Assembly (NCBI GenBank): GCA_024707075.1
Contig: JANQAK010000006.1
Span: 434,001 to 498,000, forward strand
Reading direction: 5' to 3'
DNA length: 64,000 nt
Source: Afipia sp.
Lineage (GTDB): Bacteria > Pseudomonadota > Alphaproteobacteria > Rhizobiales > Xanthobacteraceae
Below the pieces are notes generated by a model. That model did not search any database, was not told the DNA's origin, and saw only the letters and a list, made by a program, of their open reading frames with translations. Shown here piece by piece: positions 38,730 to 47,699 of this stretch; the first letter of the stretch is position 1; each line of letters opens with the position of its first letter. Made by a program: the position numbers and the translations under genes.

Positions 38730-39380
38730 GTGAGCACTATGCGCTCAATTCAAAGCGACGAAGCTGATGAAGACCGGATCGTCTTGAGCCTTCTGAATTC
38801 TGTTGAAAGCGATGGCGCGCGCTCGCAGCGGCACTTGGCGGCTGAACTGGGCATCGCGTTGGGGTTGGTCAACGCTTACCTCAAGCGGTGTGTGCGAAAA
38901 GGCCTCGTTAAAGTCAGTCAGGCGCCGGCGCGGCGCTACGCTTACTATTTGACGCCTCACGGGTTTACGGAAAAATCCCGTTTAACGGTGGAATACCTTT
39001 CGTCGTCATTTTCGTTTTTCAGACAGGCCAAGGCGGATTGCGCGGACGTCTTTGAGGCCGCGAAGATCCGTAACTTTCAGAACCTGGTTCTGGCAGGGAA
39101 GTCGGACCTTGCGGAAGTTGCCATCATCTCCGCGGTTGAATGTGGTGTTTCTGTCGTTGCGGTGGTTGACGCTGAGGGAGGCGACACGCCGTTTGTTGGC
39201 AAGAATGTTGTGTCGACCTTCGCCGACGTTGCGTCTCCGTTCGATGCTGTTGTCGTCACGGACGTTCGCCACGCACGCGTGACTTTCGATGAGGCTGTGA
39301 AGCTCTATGGCCCTCAAAATGTGCTCGTTCCCAAGCTGCTTGGTCTCAGGCCGGTGGCGCGTCGGAGAGGTGCGCAATGA
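38730..39380 (+). CDS. Winged-helix regulator with C-terminal Rossmann-like domain
   Basis: 216 residues from a GTG (an ATG three codons on is equally possible). Residues about 12-75 form a winged helix: RIVLSLLNSVESDGARSQRHLAAELGIALGLVNAYLKRCVRKGLVKV. From about 110 an alternating beta-alpha pattern, FQNLVLAGKSDLAEVAIISAVECGVSVVAVVD and FDAVVVTDVRHARVTFDEAV, looks like a small Rossmann domain but lacks a classical GxGxxG. The arrangement recalls Rex-type sensors; ligand unknown. First gene of the operon, with the twin palindromes in its promoter; its stop overlaps the NusG paralogue start as ATGA. Confidence 0.75.
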   Translation: MSTMRSIQSDEADEDRIVLSLLNSVESDGARSQRHLAAELGIALGLVNAYLKRCVRKGLVKVSQAPARRYAYYLTPHGFTEKSRLTVEYLSSSFSFFRQAKADCADVFEAAKIRNFQNLVLAGKSDLAEVAIISAVECGVSVVAVVDAEGGDTPFVGKNVVSTFADVASPFDAVVVTDVRHARVTFDEAVKLYGPQNVLVPKLLGLRPVARRRGAQ

Positions 39381-39892
39381 CTATGGGCACTGATGCGGCA
39401 TGGTATGTTGTTCACACGCAGGTTAACGGCGAGGCGAAAGCTGCGCGCAATCTGGTGCAACAGGGATTTGAAATCTACCTGCCGTCCTACCTGAAACGCC
39501 GCAGTCACGCGCGGAAGATCAAGGAGGTCGTTGCTCCACTGTTTCCAAGATACTTGTTCGTTCGCATCGACATGGCGACGCAGCGCTGGCGATCCATCCA
39601 GTCCACGCTGGGTGTTTGCCATCTGGTCGCCAACGGACAGGATCCGACGCCGGTGTCCCGGGATGTGCTGAGTCTTTTGAAGTCGCGCGAAGACCAGAGC
39701 GGACTCATCAAGATGGATCGCGTGCCGCAGTTTTCGCTGGGGGACAAGGTGCGCGTGCTGGCGGGGGCATTCGCCGACAGCCTTGGTTTGTATGATGGGG
39801 CAAACGATCGTGACCGTGTTGCGATTTTGCTCGATTTCCTCGGTCGCAAGGTGCGTGTTTCGTTGGACGCGGACGCGGTTGCCGCGGCCTGA
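39377..39892 (+). CDS. NusG/RfaH-family transcription elongation (antitermination) factor paralogue
   Basis: 171 residues. The NGN domain (about 6-110) is clear: AAWYVVHTQVNGEAKAARNLVQQGFEIYLPSYLKRRSHARK and VVAPLFPRYLFVRIDM. A KOW-like domain closes the chain: FSLGDKVRVLAGAFADSLGLYDG. The length is between RfaH (162) and NusG (about 180). Specialised NusG paralogues that sit at the head of long polysaccharide operons bind RNA polymerase at a specific element and prevent termination through the operon. Position, coupling to a regulator and the ops-like site after the gene all support that role. Its own target is inference. Confidence 0.9.
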   Translation: MTMGTDAAWYVVHTQVNGEAKAARNLVQQGFEIYLPSYLKRRSHARKIKEVVAPLFPRYLFVRIDMATQRWRSIQSTLGVCHLVANGQDPTPVSRDVLSLLKSREDQSGLIKMDRVPQFSLGDKVRVLAGAFADSLGLYDGANDRDRVAILLDFLGRKVRVSLDADAVAAA

Positions 39893-39937
39893 AGGCCGTT
39901 GTCGGCAGTTTCGCCGGCGGCAGAATTGAATTGGTCT

Positions 39938-39971
39938 GGTGACTGTGAGTCACCCGGACTGCGGTAGCTTG
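39938..39971 (+). promoter_or_regulatory. Hairpin plus ops-like recruitment element in the operon leader
   Basis: A perfect hairpin GGTGACT-GTG-AGTCACC (39938-39954) is followed five bases later by TGCGGTAGCTTG (39960-39971), which shares the GCGGTAGC core and ten of twelve positions with the E. coli ops element GGCGGTAGCGTG. It lies 67 bases after the NusG paralogue and 150 before the first glycosyltransferase, where RfaH recruitment sites normally lie. I see the sequence; its function is inference. Confidence 0.55.
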
Positions 39972-40121
39972 GGAAAATATCTCTTTGTGGCCTTTGCCTG
40001 TTGTGTTGATGCGTCTGCGTATCGTCGGAATGAGCAAGTGCGAGCTACATATCAATGGATTTCCCGGAGGTCGTTTGTTTGAGTTTGGCCACTGGCCGGT
40101 GATCAACTCGTGTCGGCAATC

Positions 40122-41210
40122 ATGAGTAAGCCGCGTGTTAGCGTCATCATGCCCGTGTTCAATGCGGTGGACACCGTCGCTGCGTCGATCCGTGGGATAC
40201 TGAATCAGACACTGACCGATTTCGAACTGCTCATTATTGATGACGGGTCAACCGACGGCACTTCGGAGGTGGTGGGTAGATTTGATGATCGCCGCATTCG
40301 GAGTTTTCGCAATGAGTGTAATTTGCGCCTTGCCAGGACTCTCAATCGCGGACTCGATGAAGCGAGCGCACCTTTAATCGCGCGTATCGACGCCGACGAC
40401 ATTGCCTATCCTCATCGACTGGAAATACAGGCGAACTATCTTGATAACCACCCCGAGATCGCCCTTGTGGGAGCGGCGATGCGCAAGTTTTCAGATCAAG
40501 GAAAGCTGGGGATTTCACGACCGACCACCGATGCTGACCTGTTGCGGTGGCGGCAACATTTTTCCAACCAATTGCAGCACCCTACGGTGATGTTCCGCGC
40601 CGATGCCTTGCGCGATTTGCAATTGAAGTACGGTGTTGTGCCCGAATGGGCCAGGCAAGCCGACTGTCTAGAGACCATCGATCACCTGTCGGAAGACTAT
40701 CTTCTGTTCGGTCTTTTGGCGTTGCGGGCGGGGGTCGTTAACGTGCCTGATATTCTCATTGACTATCGGGTTCACGATAAAAGCGTGTCCAATTCGCAAG
40801 CAGACGCGCAGAACGATATGGCGCGAGCGGTCAGCAGGTTGTTGTTCTCCAATATTCTTGGCAGGCCCGTGGCGCGAGATCCCGTAGACTTGCTCTATTT
40901 TACCCGCTCTCAATCGGCTCCGGAATCGGTGATAGAGGCGGCCAGTTCGTTGATTGATGAAGCCTTGATCGCGCACAGGGAGCGATTTTCATTGTCATCG
41001 AAACAGGTGCGCGCGCTTGAGCGGGATGCGCGTCTGCGCAAGCGCGTTCTTCGCGCGGGGAACAGGGGAGTGCTCCATGGTGTGCTGGAGTTTCTGAAGG
41101 CGCCAATCTGGCCCCATGACGTGGAGGAATTCCGTTTGTTGGTACGAACGATTTTTAGCGAGCGTGAAATTGACCGTCTTCGGCGAATTTCGATGGCGCC
41201 TATGTCATGA
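40122..41210 (+). CDS. Glycosyltransferase, GT2 family
   Basis: 362 residues. The GT-A fold begins PRVSVIMPVFNAVDTVAASIRGIL, with FELLIIDDGSTDGTSEVV and the metal-binding DxD in LIARIDADDIAYPHRLE. These are diagnostic for GT2 enzymes that add sugars from nucleotide donors. ATG 40122 (MSKPRVSV) is preferred; a GTG at 40110 is also in frame. First biosynthetic gene after the ops-like element, so it is the first to benefit from antitermination. Confidence 0.92.
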   Translation: MSKPRVSVIMPVFNAVDTVAASIRGILNQTLTDFELLIIDDGSTDGTSEVVGRFDDRRIRSFRNECNLRLARTLNRGLDEASAPLIARIDADDIAYPHRLEIQANYLDNHPEIALVGAAMRKFSDQGKLGISRPTTDADLLRWRQHFSNQLQHPTVMFRADALRDLQLKYGVVPEWARQADCLETIDHLSEDYLLFGLLALRAGVVNVPDILIDYRVHDKSVSNSQADAQNDMARAVSRLLFSNILGRPVARDPVDLLYFTRSQSAPESVIEAASSLIDEALIAHRERFSLSSKQVRALERDARLRKRVLRAGNRGVLHGVLEFLKAPIWPHDVEEFRLLVRTIFSEREIDRLRRISMAPMS

Positions 41211-41226
41211 GTTGGAGCGAAGCCCA

Positions 41227-41931
41227 ATGAGTTTGCCGGAAACCAGAAAACGCCCCTTCTTGCTGCGCGCGCTGCACGCTGTTCTCTTGCGTATAAGCCC
41301 GGTGGCTCTGATACCGACGTACCTTGATCTGGCAGATACTTTTCTGTCTCTTTCGAATCTTCTGATCACGAAGAAGCACGGGAACGTGCATCCGAAGCAT
41401 GAGATCATGCGCTATGCAGATTTTTTCCTTCGGTTCATCGAGCCGTCAACGACAGTGCTTGATGTTGGCTGCGGAAACGGCACGGTCGCGGCCAAGCTCG
41501 CATCCAGGGCGAAACACGTTACCGGCGTGGAACTTGACCGTGATCGCTTTTCATTTGCGCAAAGCCACTACTCAGCGCCGAATCTTGAATTCGTTCTGGG
41601 TGATATAACCAGCCTCGAGCCCAGGATGCTGTATGACATCTGCGTGCTCTCGAATGTTCTCGAGCATATTGAGGATCGTATCGATCTGCTCGCCGCTCTG
41701 AAAAAGCAGGCCTCTGTTCTTCTTATTCGCGTTCCAGCTATGGATCGGGATTGGTGGCCGGCGTACCGCAAGGCGAATGGCCTCGAATGGCGGAGTGACG
41801 ATACGCATTTTATCGAGCATACGGAGGATGAACTCCGCGCCGAGATATCCGCAGCGGGTTGGACTGTTGTTTCGCTGGAACGGCGTTGGGGTGAGTTTTA
41901 CGTCCACTGCACTCAGCCACTGCGCAGTTGA
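41227..41931 (+). CDS. Class I SAM-dependent methyltransferase
   Basis: 234 residues. TTVLDVGCGNGTVAAKLASRAKHVTGVELD (about 79-108) is the SAM-binding motif I and II; LYDICVLSNVLEHIEDRIDL is the post-motif region, with the HIED block seen in sugar and lipid methyltransferases. GGAG lies 9 bases before the ATG at 41227. Its stop overlaps the next gene's TTG start. Probably methylates a glycan residue or its lipid carrier. Confidence 0.85.
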   Translation: MSLPETRKRPFLLRALHAVLLRISPVALIPTYLDLADTFLSLSNLLITKKHGNVHPKHEIMRYADFFLRFIEPSTTVLDVGCGNGTVAAKLASRAKHVTGVELDRDRFSFAQSHYSAPNLEFVLGDITSLEPRMLYDICVLSNVLEHIEDRIDLLAALKKQASVLLIRVPAMDRDWWPAYRKANGLEWRSDDTHFIEHTEDELRAEISAAGWTVVSLERRWGEFYVHCTQPLRS

Positions 41932-43061
41932 AGAGCGTCTTGAAAGTTCGGATCAAAAAGGCTTTGCGACCGCTGCTTTTCACGCCGCGTTTTGGTCGTG
42001 TTCTGGCGCCCACCTTAAAGCGCAGGCAGGAGCCGCGTCCATTTTTCGGTCACCCCAGGTCGCGTATCGGAGGTCCGAATGTGCGAACGTGGCGAATGGT
42101 GAATGATTTCGGTAATCACTGGTTCCTGCCGAACATTGTGTATGCCCAATCCGCATGGACCTCGGATGAACTGAGGGCGGCCGCAGCGTTCCGAAGGCGG
42201 ACTGCGGCCCCGCTCGTGTTCAATCAGAATGGCTGGTACTACCGCGGTTGGCTCGGCCGCGATGGGGCGGATGAAAATGCCGAGCTTGTGCGAGCCCAAC
42301 AGGCTTCCGACTATGTGATCTATCAGTCGCGCTTTTGTCGCGACGCCGGCCAGGCGCTCACTGGATACACTGCGCCTTGTCACGAAGTCTTGCACAATGC
42401 AGTCCCGGATACGCCGCACATGGCTCCGAAGAACAGCGATGGCCGTACATGCTGGCTGTCGGCTGTCTTTACACCTGATGCGCAGCATATCTTGCGACCG
42501 GTGATCGATGCCTTTCGCCTTCTCCATGGTCGTCTGGGCGCAGCCAGGGCGCCACGTTTGCTACTCGCAGGACGGTTTGTCGATGCCACGCGCCGGTCTG
42601 CGTGGTTTCAGGATGTCGAGAAAGAACTCCTTGCCCTTCAAGATGCAGGCATTTGCGAATGGCTGGGCGAATATGCGGTTGACGAACTACCGCAGTTGCT
42701 GGCGCGGGCCGATATCGCGCTTCATTTGAAGTATAAGGATCCATGTCCGAATGCGGTCGTCGAGCGCATGATGCTGGGGCTGCCGCATGTGTTCTCGAAT
42801 TCCGGAGGGACGCCGGAGCTGGTGGGTGAGGCAGGAATCGGGCTTGAGGTAGGAGAGACCTGGGACGATCTTCTTCCGGTCGACCCCACACGTCTTTCGG
42901 AAGCTATTCTGGAAGCGCTGGACCGGCGGGATGAATTGTCGAAGATTGCGATCGATCAAAGCCGGCTGTTCTCCTGGCAGCGATATGTCGCAAGACATCG
43001 CGAGATATTCGAATCCCTGTTGAACGGGTCGCGTTCTCCGGTGGGGCTGGCGTTGAACTAA
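41928..43061 (+). CDS. Glycosyltransferase, GT4-like
   Basis: 377 residues beginning with TTG in a TTGA overlap with the preceding stop. The N-terminal half has VFNQNGWYYRGWLGRDG and DYVIYQSRFCRDAGQ; the C-terminal half LPQLLARADIALHLKYKDPCPNAVVERMMLGLPHVFSNSGGTPELV, a GT4 donor-binding pattern with the EX7E-like glutamate. Donor and acceptor unknown. The start codon use (TTG inside a stop overlap) recurs at 43726, 53865 and 58669. Confidence 0.85.
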   Translation: MKSVLKVRIKKALRPLLFTPRFGRVLAPTLKRRQEPRPFFGHPRSRIGGPNVRTWRMVNDFGNHWFLPNIVYAQSAWTSDELRAAAAFRRRTAAPLVFNQNGWYYRGWLGRDGADENAELVRAQQASDYVIYQSRFCRDAGQALTGYTAPCHEVLHNAVPDTPHMAPKNSDGRTCWLSAVFTPDAQHILRPVIDAFRLLHGRLGAARAPRLLLAGRFVDATRRSAWFQDVEKELLALQDAGICEWLGEYAVDELPQLLARADIALHLKYKDPCPNAVVERMMLGLPHVFSNSGGTPELVGEAGIGLEVGETWDDLLPVDPTRLSEAILEALDRRDELSKIAIDQSRLFSWQRYVARHREIFESLLNGSRSPVGLALN

Positions 43062-43729
43062 TGCCTGACGTCAACATTTTCGTTCAGGGGAGAATGAGTT
43101 CTTCGCGATTTCCGGGCAAGATGCTTGCGCCGTTTCGGGGGCGTCCGCTGGTTGCCAATTTGCTGGATCGGCTGGCTCAAGCGAATTTGCGCGCAAAGAT
43201 TGTGTTTTTGACCAGCATTGATCCGACTGATGATCCATTGGCGGACTTCGTCGATCGACGTTGCGATGTCGCGGTTTATCGTGGCGAACTGGAGAATGTA
43301 GCGGCGCGATTCCAGTCCTGCCTGAACAGTCACCCGTGCGAATGGTTCGTGCGCATTTCAGGCGACAGTCCGCTCATGAGCGGCGCTCTGGTTGAACGAA
43401 TGATCGAGCTGGTTGATCCCGACTATGATATTGTATCGAACGTGGTAAGGCGAACATTTCCATTCGGTCAGAGCGTGGAATGCGTTCGCTCCGCGTCGTT
43501 CTCGGCGTTGAACGTCAATGACCTGACGGCCGACCAGCAGGAGCATGTGACCAAGGTCTTTTATGATCAGCCGTCTGCCTGGCGAGTTCGTAGCGTGATT
43601 TGCAAGGATGCAAGATCTGCCGGCGTCAGGACTGTGGTCGATTGCCTCGATGACTTGCGACGGCTCGAATCCATTGACGATATTGAGGCGACGGGGTCGC
43701 TTGGCGATCTTGCAAGGCTAGAATCTTGA
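43061..43729 (+). CDS. SpsF / CMP-sugar cytidylyltransferase-like protein
   Basis: 222 residues of the acylneuraminate cytidylyltransferase fold. NIFVQGRMSSSRFPGKMLAPFRGRPLV is the nucleotide-binding Arg-Ser-Ser-Arg-x-Pro-Gly-Lys block of SpsF, and RISGDSPLMSGALVERM holds the metal-binding GDxPL motif. SpsF-like proteins are placed next to NeuB-type synthases and are taken to activate sugars with CMP or a related nucleotide. Here NeuB is four genes away. The start ATG overlaps the preceding stop TAA by one base. Confidence 0.85.
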   Translation: MPDVNIFVQGRMSSSRFPGKMLAPFRGRPLVANLLDRLAQANLRAKIVFLTSIDPTDDPLADFVDRRCDVAVYRGELENVAARFQSCLNSHPCEWFVRISGDSPLMSGALVERMIELVDPDYDIVSNVVRRTFPFGQSVECVRSASFSALNVNDLTADQQEHVTKVFYDQPSAWRVRSVICKDARSAGVRTVVDCLDDLRRLESIDDIEATGSLGDLARLES

Positions 43730-44757
43730 CTGGGAAGCCGCTTGGAGTCGCGGTGGTGGGGCTCGGCATCGGCGAGCAGCATGCCCGCATGTTCTCCACG
43801 CTTCCTTTATGCCGCGTTCGAGCGCTGTTCGATTTCGATCGTGACCGGGCCGAGCGTCTCGCTGCCGAGTTTCCGGGATGCGAGGTCGTCTCCCGATTTG
43901 ATGATTTTCTTTCGCGGCCCGACATCGACATCGTCTCGATTGCTTCCTTCGATAATGATCATTTCGAGCAAACCAGGTCAGCACTTGATGCCGGAAAGCA
44001 TGTCTTTGTCGAGAAGCCGCTGTGCAGAACACAGCACGAACTGGACGAAATTCGGCGCTTGGTGAATCGCAACCAGACCTTGCATCTGGCCAGCAACTTG
44101 GTTTTGCGTGAGGCCGAGTTATATCGTTGGCTCCGACAGGAAATACTCTCCGGTGCATTCGGCGATATTTATGCGTTCGATGGTGATTACCTGTATGGCC
44201 GGCTGCACAAAATCACCCATGGCTGGCGCGGTGAAGTTGACCAGTATTCGGTTATGCTGGGCGGCGGCATTCATATGATCGATCTCATGCTTTGGCTGAC
44301 AGGGCAGCGGCCTGCGAGAGTCAGCGCCGTCAGCAGCCGTATGGCGAGCCGAGGCACCGGGTTTCGATATGATGACTTCTCGGCCGCGACTCTGACTTTC
44401 GAATCCGGTCTCATCGCGCGTATCACGGCCAATTTTGCGTGTGTTCATCGCCATCAGCATGTTCTCCGGATATTCGGCACCCGGAAGACATTCATTCTTG
44501 ATGATGCCGGAGCGCGCGTGATGACGTCGCGAGATCCGGTTCAGCCGGGTATGTATGTGGCGCCTCCCGAATTCATTGCCTTGGCTGCGAAGCCGGAGCA
44601 CAAGGGCGCGCTGATACCGGCATTCGTTGAGGGAATTGTTTCCGGCGCGCCATCGCGTACGCCGGAATCGGATCTAACTCTCGACTCCATCGCCGTTGCC
44701 ATAGCTTGTGACGAGGCGGCGGCGTCATCCTCCACAGTGGAGATTGCCTACACATGA
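43726..44757 (+). CDS. Gfo/Idh/MocA-family oxidoreductase
   Basis: 343 residues from a TTG overlapping the previous stop. GVAVVGLGIGEQHARMFSTL is the NAD(P) loop near residues 8-20, and DAGKHVFVEKPLC near 90 is the family EKP motif. The C-terminal domain has MLGGGIHMIDLMLWLTGQRPARV, a substrate-binding His-Asp block. Such proteins oxidise or reduce the sugar ring, commonly at C3, ahead of an aminotransferase; the next gene is one. Likely role: forming the keto-sugar for amination. Confidence 0.88.
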   Translation: MTGKPLGVAVVGLGIGEQHARMFSTLPLCRVRALFDFDRDRAERLAAEFPGCEVVSRFDDFLSRPDIDIVSIASFDNDHFEQTRSALDAGKHVFVEKPLCRTQHELDEIRRLVNRNQTLHLASNLVLREAELYRWLRQEILSGAFGDIYAFDGDYLYGRLHKITHGWRGEVDQYSVMLGGGIHMIDLMLWLTGQRPARVSAVSSRMASRGTGFRYDDFSAATLTFESGLIARITANFACVHRHQHVLRIFGTRKTFILDDAGARVMTSRDPVQPGMYVAPPEFIALAAKPEHKGALIPAFVEGIVSGAPSRTPESDLTLDSIAVAIACDEAAASSSTVEIAYT

Positions 44758-45923
44758 CTCAGGGTCGTCAAATCCCGTTTGGAAAGCCTTGGATTACCGA
44801 GGCCGAACGAAATGCAGTTCTTGAAGTGCTCGCCGGCGATGTCCTGACGCACGGTCCCCAGGCTCATGAATTTGAAAAGGAGTTCGCTCTCGCCATTGGC
44901 GGGGGGCGAGCTCTGACTCTCAGCAATGGCACCGCGGCGCTCCATCTGGCCTATTGGCAGCTCGGCATCGGTCCGGGGGATGAAGTTATCGTTCCAGCTC
45001 AGACCCACGTCGCGACTGTGCATGCTGTCGAGATCATGGGCGCGCGCCCCGTGTTCGTCGATTGCGATCTTGCAACGGGCAATATCACGTCCGCTGCCAT
45101 CGAAGCCGCGATCACGCCGCGGACCCGTGCGATCGGTCTTGTTCATTTTCTCGGAATTCCTTGCGAGATGTCCGAAATCATGGAGGTCGCTATCAGGCAC
45201 AACCTGAAGGTCGTCGAGGATTGCGCACTCGCGCTCGGCACGAAGTACGATGGAGTTCACGCCGGCCTGTTTGGAGACGCCGGAACCTTCTCATTCTATC
45301 CGGTGAAACATATCACGACCGGCGATGGCGGAATGCTGGTGACACGGAATCCTGAACTCGCTGAGAAGATATCCAAGGCGCGGGCGTTCGGCGTTGACCG
45401 CACTTTCTCCGAGAGGAAGGTACCCGGCGTGTATGACGTGTTATCGCTCGGAATAAACTATCGTCTGAGCGACATCAACTCGGCGATTGGCAGGGCACAA
45501 CTGAAGCGACTGGATGTCATCCTTGAGCGACGCAGAACGAACTTTGCCCGCCTGAAGCAGTGCCTGGCTGGCATAGAAGATTTGGCCATACTGGATGTTG
45601 TCTCGCCGAAGCAGACGAATAGCCATTACTGCTTGACCGTCGTGCTGGACGGTTCGTTGGCTAGCGACCGGACCGAGATTATCAACCGCATGAAAGCGCG
45701 CGGCATTGGGACCAGCGTGTATTATCCTCACCCGATCCCGCGGCTTGCTTACTATCGTGAAAAGTACGGTGAGGATCTGTCGCGCTTTCCAAATGCGGCC
45801 CGTATCAGCGATCAATCGATTGCTTTGCCGGTTGGGCCGCACCTTCAGGTGGAAGACATGGACTACATCGGGCAGTCTCTTAGTGAGATAGTAAAGGAGC
45901 TGAAGTGTTCGAAGAAAAACTGA
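44754..45923 (+). CDS. DegT/DnrJ/EryC1/StrS-family sugar aminotransferase
   Basis: 389 residues, PLP-dependent. QIPFGKPWITEAERNAVLEVL starts the chain; the internal aldimine Lys185 is in FSFYPVKHITTGDGGMLV, and VVEDCALALGTKYDG supplies the Asp that pairs with the PLP nitrogen. These enzymes aminate keto-sugars at C3 or C4. The ATG overlaps the preceding stop, so with the oxidoreductase it forms an oxidation-amination pair. The following gene starts within its last 19 bases. Confidence 0.93.
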   Translation: MTQGRQIPFGKPWITEAERNAVLEVLAGDVLTHGPQAHEFEKEFALAIGGGRALTLSNGTAALHLAYWQLGIGPGDEVIVPAQTHVATVHAVEIMGARPVFVDCDLATGNITSAAIEAAITPRTRAIGLVHFLGIPCEMSEIMEVAIRHNLKVVEDCALALGTKYDGVHAGLFGDAGTFSFYPVKHITTGDGGMLVTRNPELAEKISKARAFGVDRTFSERKVPGVYDVLSLGINYRLSDINSAIGRAQLKRLDVILERRRTNFARLKQCLAGIEDLAILDVVSPKQTNSHYCLTVVLDGSLASDRTEIINRMKARGIGTSVYYPHPIPRLAYYREKYGEDLSRFPNAARISDQSIALPVGPHLQVEDMDYIGQSLSEIVKELKCSKKN

Positions 45924-46936
45924 AGGGGCGAACGATTGCCCTCATTGGTGGTGCGGGGTTTATTGGTCACAATCTTGCGCTTGCACTCAAAAGCCACGGC
46001 GCGGATCCTCACGTCATTGATGGCTTGCAGGTCAATAACCTCGGTGCGTTCGCAAATTCGGGAGAAGACCCGAACAAGAACCGATATGTGAACTTCATTT
46101 TTGAACGGCTCCGGCTTCTTCGTGAGGCGGGAATCCCGTTACATGTCCTTGATGCGCGCGATTATCATGCTTTGTCGCGCTGCCTGACCGACATCAAGGC
46201 CGATTGCTTCGTGCAACTGGCGGCGATTGCTCATGCGAATCGGTCGAACAAGGATCCGTACAGCACTTTCGATCACAGTTTTCGCACCCTTGAAAACGCG
46301 CTCGACACGGCCCGCAGCACGGATACCCACTTCATCTATTTCTCGTCGTCGATGGTTTATGGCAATTTCGACGGCGAAGCGGCCCGGGAAGATCGGCATT
46401 GCGAGCCGATGGGGATTTATGGCGCTCTGAAGTACGGGGGCGAAAAACTGGTGATCGCCCATAACCAGGTTTTCGATACGCCGTACACGATCATTCGTCC
46501 ATCGGCCCTTTATGGCGAACGTTGTGTTAGCCGGAGAGTGGGGCAAGCCTTCATTGAGAACGCGCTCAGCGGAATTGGGCTGACGGTCAATGGCGACGGC
46601 ACGGATTCTCTGGATTTTACCTATATTGGAGATCTCGTGCAGGGCGTTATGCGCACCATCGCTTTTCCCGAAGCGAGAAACCAGACGTTCAATATTACGT
46701 ATGGGAGCGCTCGAACTCTCAATCAGATGATCGAGATTGTGAAGAGCGAGTTTCCCGACGTCGAGGTGCAGCATAAACCCCGGGACGGTCTGATGCCGGA
46801 GCGCGGGACATTATCGGTTGAAAAAGCGAAAAACCTGATTGGCTATGAGCCGCAGTATCCGCTCGAGAAGGGCTTTATCGAGTATATCAGATGGTACAAG
46901 CAGCTTAAGCTCGCGCACCCTGATTTCTTCACCTGA
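45905..46936 (+). CDS. NAD-dependent sugar epimerase/dehydratase (extended SDR)
   Basis: 343 residues. TIALIGGAGFIGHNLALAL is the nucleotide loop, YFSSSMVYGNFDGE the catalytic Ser site and MGIYGALKYGGEKL the Tyr-xxx-Lys pair. PSALYGERCVSRRVGQAFIENAL and the C-terminal YEPQYPLEKGF region are typical of epimerase/dehydratases acting on UDP-sugars. Starts GTG at 45905 with AAGGAG six bases upstream, inside the aminotransferase gene end. In a nonulosonic-acid set it could be the 4,6-dehydratase-like or C4 epimerase step. Confidence 0.9.
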   Translation: MFEEKLKGRTIALIGGAGFIGHNLALALKSHGADPHVIDGLQVNNLGAFANSGEDPNKNRYVNFIFERLRLLREAGIPLHVLDARDYHALSRCLTDIKADCFVQLAAIAHANRSNKDPYSTFDHSFRTLENALDTARSTDTHFIYFSSSMVYGNFDGEAAREDRHCEPMGIYGALKYGGEKLVIAHNQVFDTPYTIIRPSALYGERCVSRRVGQAFIENALSGIGLTVNGDGTDSLDFTYIGDLVQGVMRTIAFPEARNQTFNITYGSARTLNQMIEIVKSEFPDVEVQHKPRDGLMPERGTLSVEKAKNLIGYEPQYPLEKGFIEYIRWYKQLKLAHPDFFT

Positions 46937-46937
46937 G

Positions 46938-47699
46938 ATGAGTGCGTTGAAGTTCGAGCAGGACAAATGGCTGTCTGAGGTCCTGCTTCTCCCTTGTTGG
47001 CGGGTTTCGAGGGGACAAGATGAGCGGGTTGACGCTGATCTTGTTAAATCCGAAATCCGTCACCATTCTGCTGGAGGGCGGGGCTTTTTCTTTATCAAGG
47101 AATCGACGTTCAACGTTCAGCCGACGATGCAATTTGTCAGGTCTGGATTTTCGGTTGTCGATGTGAATGTTACCCTCGATCTTGCAAAAACAGCGAAATC
47201 AGCGATGCCGGTCACGGCCGATATCAGGATTTCGGCGGCCGCGCCGGCCGATTTTTTCGATATCGAGGACCTCGCGGGCCGATGCTTTCTATATTCACGG
47301 TTTCATCTCGATCCGCGGATGTCGAGCGAACAGGCCAATGCGATCAAGAGAAGCTGGGCGGCTAACGCATGCAAGGGACGTGCACCGGTGGTCTATGTGG
47401 CGCGTGTTCAGGGGCGGCTCGCCGGTTTTCTCGCCGTGCTTGAAGTCAACTCGACTCATGGACGAGATGCAGTGATCGATCTCGTGGGTGTTGATGAGGG
47501 TTTTCGGGGGCGCGGGATCGGATGGGCGTTAAGCCAGACTTTCATTCGTGATTTTTCGGATCGCGCGGACAGGTTGCGGGTTGGAACGCAGATCTCGAAT
47601 ATCCCGGCGTTAAGGCTGTATGAGGCGCTGGGCTTCCGCACTTCATCGACGTCCTATGTGCTGCATGCGCATTCGTGCAACGGAGAAATTCTTCAATGA
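46938..47699 (+). CDS. GNAT-family sugar N-acetyltransferase
   Basis: 253 residues. The acetyl-CoA-binding motif VDEGFRGRGIGWALSQTF is at about residue 190, after DAVIDLVGV, and NIPALRLYEALGFRTSSTSY ends the domain. The N-terminal part (LSEVLLLPCWRV to about 90) is a lead domain as in WecD/RffC-type amino-sugar acetyltransferases. It lies between the aminotransferase/epimerase genes and NeuB, so N-acetylation of an amino-sugar before condensation is likely. The start ATG lies just after the previous stop. Confidence 0.85.
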   Translation: MSALKFEQDKWLSEVLLLPCWRVSRGQDERVDADLVKSEIRHHSAGGRGFFFIKESTFNVQPTMQFVRSGFSVVDVNVTLDLAKTAKSAMPVTADIRISAAAPADFFDIEDLAGRCFLYSRFHLDPRMSSEQANAIKRSWAANACKGRAPVVYVARVQGRLAGFLAVLEVNSTHGRDAVIDLVGVDEGFRGRGIGWALSQTFIRDFSDRADRLRVGTQISNIPALRLYEALGFRTSSTSYVLHAHSCNGEILQ

